Source: an uncultured Paracoccaceae bacterium (GTDB lineage Bacteria > Pseudomonadota > Alphaproteobacteria > Rhodobacterales > Rhodobacteraceae). From it: a stretch of DNA of 64,000 nucleotides. Made by a program: the position numbers and the translations under genes. The notes under the pieces were generated by a model. That model searched no databases and had not been told where the DNA came from. It saw only the letters and a list, made by a program, of their open reading frames with translations. The stretch spans positions 310,001 to 374,000 of the forward strand of contig CANMKB010000004.1 in assembly GCA_947498415.1 (NCBI GenBank), read 5' to 3'. Of the stretch, positions 62,037 through 64,000 are shown one piece after another (position 1 is the first letter of the stretch; every line of letters begins with the position of its first letter).

Positions 62037-64000
62037 TCAGCCATCCACACGGATGGTTGTGTTTTTCGGGTCATATGGGCTGTCACAAGTGACTTCCGCA
62101 TCCCAAAGCTGATCGAACATTTTCACCTTCAGCTTCGTACCTTCAACCGCCAATTCTGGCTTAACATAGCCCATGCCGATAGATTTTTGGAACGCCACAG
62201 AATATCCGCCTGACGTCAACCGCCCGATACGCTCACCTGCTTCGGTGTACAGCACTTCGCGGCCCCAAGGGTCAGCATCGTCTGGACCATCAATCAACAG
62301 CGTACAGCATTTCACGCGCACGCCAGCCTCGATCATGGCTTCCTTACCGTTGAAGTCTTTTTCCAAATCAATAAAGCGCGGCAGATCTGCCTCTTGAGGA
62401 GTCGCGTCGCGGCCCAATTCTGTTCCGAAGGCGCGATAAGACTTCTCTTGGCGCAACCAGTTTTGTGCCCGCGCCCCTACGAGTTTCATACCGTGCTTTT
62501 CACCTGCCGCTTCTAGCAGATCAAACAGGTAGTTTTGCATCTCAATCGGATGATGCAGCTCCCACCCCAATTCGCCTGTATAAGCAACACGGATCGCATT
62601 GACGGGACACATCCCCAACTCAATCTGACGTGCAGAAAGCCAAGGGAATCGTTTATTCGTCAAAGCAGTTTCAGGATCAGCGTCCTTGATCACCTCTTTA
62701 AGCACATCACGTGACTTTGGCCCGGCAATCGCAAACACACCCCACTGAGTAGTGACATCCTGAATTTCGATATAACCAAATTCATCCATCTTATCTTCGG
62801 CAGCTTTGCGCATGAAGTCCGCGTCGTATTCGGTCCATGCACCCGCAGAGACCAGGTAATATTCGTGCTCTTTCATGCGGACGATGGTGTATTCGGTGCG
62901 GGTTGTCCCTGCTTTGGTCAGCGCATAGGTCAGGTTGATACGGCCCACTTTTGGCAACTTGTTACAAGTAAACCAATCAAGGAAAGCCGTCGCACCGGGC
63001 CCTTTGACCACATGTTTGGTAAAGGCCGTCGCATCAATCAGGCCAACCCCATTCCGAATGGCCTTTGCCTCATCCACCGCGTGGGTCCACCACTTGCCAC
63101 GGCGGAAGCTGCGGCTTTCTTCATCAAAATGCTCAGGCGCATTCAACGGGCCGTAATAGTTCGGGCGCTCCCAACCATTAACCCAACCAAACTGTGCACC
63201 ACGTTCTTTTTGGCGATCAAACGCAGGTGATGTGCGCAACGGGCGACAGGCCGGGCGTTCTTCATCTGGGTGGTGCAAAACGTAAACGTGATCATAACAT
63301 TCTTCGTTCTTACGTGCTGCAAACTCGGTGGTCATCCAATTGCTGGAATAACGTTTTGGATCAAGCGATGCCATGTCGATTTCGGCTTCGCCCTCGACCA
63401 TCATCTGCGCCAGATAATAGCCAGTGCCGCCTGCTGCAGTGATCCCGAAAGAGAAGCCTTCGGCCAGCCACATATTCCGCAGCCCAGGTGCAGGACCGAC
63501 AAGTGGGTTACCATCAGGCGTATAGCAAATCGGGCCGTTAAAATCGTCTTTCAAACCGCTGTTTTCACAGGATGGAATCCGGTGAATCATCGCCATATAT
63601 TGGTCTTCGATCCGCTCTAGATCAAGTGGGAACAGATCAGCACGGAAGCTGTCTGGCACGCCATACTCAAAGCAAGCTGGCGCGTTCTTTTCATAGACAC
63701 CAAGGATCCAACCACCCCGCTCTTCACGTACATAAGACTGGGCATCAGCATCGCGCACGACAGGATGTTCAGCAGCGCCAGACTCGCGGAATTTCACCAG
63801 CTCTGGGTCTTTATCCATAACAATGAATTGGTGCTCTACCGGGATCGCTGGGATTTTGATGCCAAGTTTTTTCGCTGTTGTCTGTGCGTGGTTGCCCGAC
63901 GCTGTCACAACATGTTCTGCGGTGATGACAATCTGTTCGTCGGACGGCACGAGGTTGCCGCCTTTTTCCACCATCTTGGTGCAGGTAACTTCCCAATGCG
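62037..64000 (-). CDS. FAD-dependent oxidoreductase / GcvT-domain protein (dimethylglycine or sarcosine dehydrogenase-like), 5' end beyond window
   Basis: 654 codons are visible and the frame continues out of the right edge (HWEVTCTKMVEKG is in frame upstream of the first ATG at 63974), so the start is missing. The visible FAD/DAO part has HVVTASGNHAQTTAKKLG, the DPKRYSS region and PEHFDEESRSFRRGKWW. The folate-binding GcvT domain follows: LIDATAFTKHVVKGPGATAFLDWF, FAIAGPKSRDVL, YTGELGWELHHPIEMQNYLFDLL and the C-terminal barrel. Enzymes of this build demethylate dimethylglycine, sarcosine or related amines, passing formaldehyde to tetrahydrofolate. The exact substrate is not determined. Confidence 0.9.
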   Translation of the reverse strand, partial: HWEVTCTKMVEKGGNLVPSDEQIVITAEHVVTASGNHAQTTAKKLGIKIPAIPVEHQFIVMDKDPELVKFRESGAAEHPVVRDADAQSYVREERGGWILGVYEKNAPACFEYGVPDSFRADLFPLDLERIEDQYMAMIHRIPSCENSGLKDDFNGPICYTPDGNPLVGPAPGLRNMWLAEGFSFGITAAGGTGYYLAQMMVEGEAEIDMASLDPKRYSSNWMTTEFAARKNEECYDHVYVLHHPDEERPACRPLRTSPAFDRQKERGAQFGWVNGWERPNYYGPLNAPEHFDEESRSFRRGKWWTHAVDEAKAIRNGVGLIDATAFTKHVVKGPGATAFLDWFTCNKLPKVGRINLTYALTKAGTTRTEYTIVRMKEHEYYLVSAGAWTEYDADFMRKAAEDKMDEFGYIEIQDVTTQWGVFAIAGPKSRDVLKEVIKDADPETALTNKRFPWLSARQIELGMCPVNAIRVAYTGELGWELHHPIEMQNYLFDLLEAAGEKHGMKLVGARAQNWLRQEKSYRAFGTELGRDATPQEADLPRFIDLEKDFNGKEAMIEAGVRVKCCTLLIDGPDDADPWGREVLYTEAGERIGRLTSGGYSVAFQKSIGMGYVKPELAVEGTKLKVKMFDQLWDAEVTCDSPYDPKNTTIRVDG

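Overview
The window is an alphaproteobacterial chromosome, most likely a roseobacter-type member of the Rhodobacterales. This rests on protein-level family resemblance and on gene orders typical of that group: glyQ - small membrane protein - glyS, hisS-hisZ-hisG with the short HisG, folB-folP-glmM, and a BMP-type purine ABC transporter behind xdhABC. No species is claimed.

Layout. (1) 1 to about 7861 is an accessory island that runs in from the left. It carries the start of hflK, several small proteins of unknown function (some membrane anchored), a Crp/Fnr regulator, a fatty acid desaturase, a decayed hipBA toxin-antitoxin locus with intact-looking operators, and a plasmid/phage-like HTH protein. 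It ends at a 3' half of a tRNA-Cys gene, which I read as the right attachment site. (2) 8049-12092: a winged-helix regulator divergent from a TRAP transporter operon, then the eroded tail of a second TRAP permease. (3) 12111-18706: a sugar ABC transporter operon of the glucose/mannose (Gts) type, divergent from an OmpR-type two-component system, with phased direct repeats between them. (4) 18809-33896: tRNA-Gln, a YqeY-like protein, carA, a glycosyltransferase with a MshEN-like N-terminus, a GntR regulator, a HAD nucleotidase, a UbiH-type monooxygenase, two Lrp regulators, ilvC, a GyrI-like protein, a hemerythrin, a DMT exporter, glmM-folP-folB and a cell wall hydrolase. (5) 34042-49434: a PPDK-like enzyme, glyS/glyQ, a secreted SPOR / peptidoglycan-binding / pseudo-protease protein, hisG-hisZ-hisS, slyX, dnaE. 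(6) 49531-60739: a TetR regulator and a secreted protein, then xdhABC overlapping a BMP-family ABC transporter operon, a coherent purine uptake and oxidation unit. (7) The right edge: an aldo/keto reductase and a GcvT-type flavoprotein dehydrogenase cut by the window.

The most striking observations are a family of double-hairpin repeats with one copy inserted in frame inside xdhB, three identical-architecture operators exactly 27 bp apart upstream of a broken hipBA, a 10-bp phased direct repeat array at the sugar transporter / two-component promoter, the tRNA-Cys attachment site, and a secreted trypsin-fold protein that has lost all three catalytic residues. No CRISPR array, rRNA or complete insertion sequence was seen.
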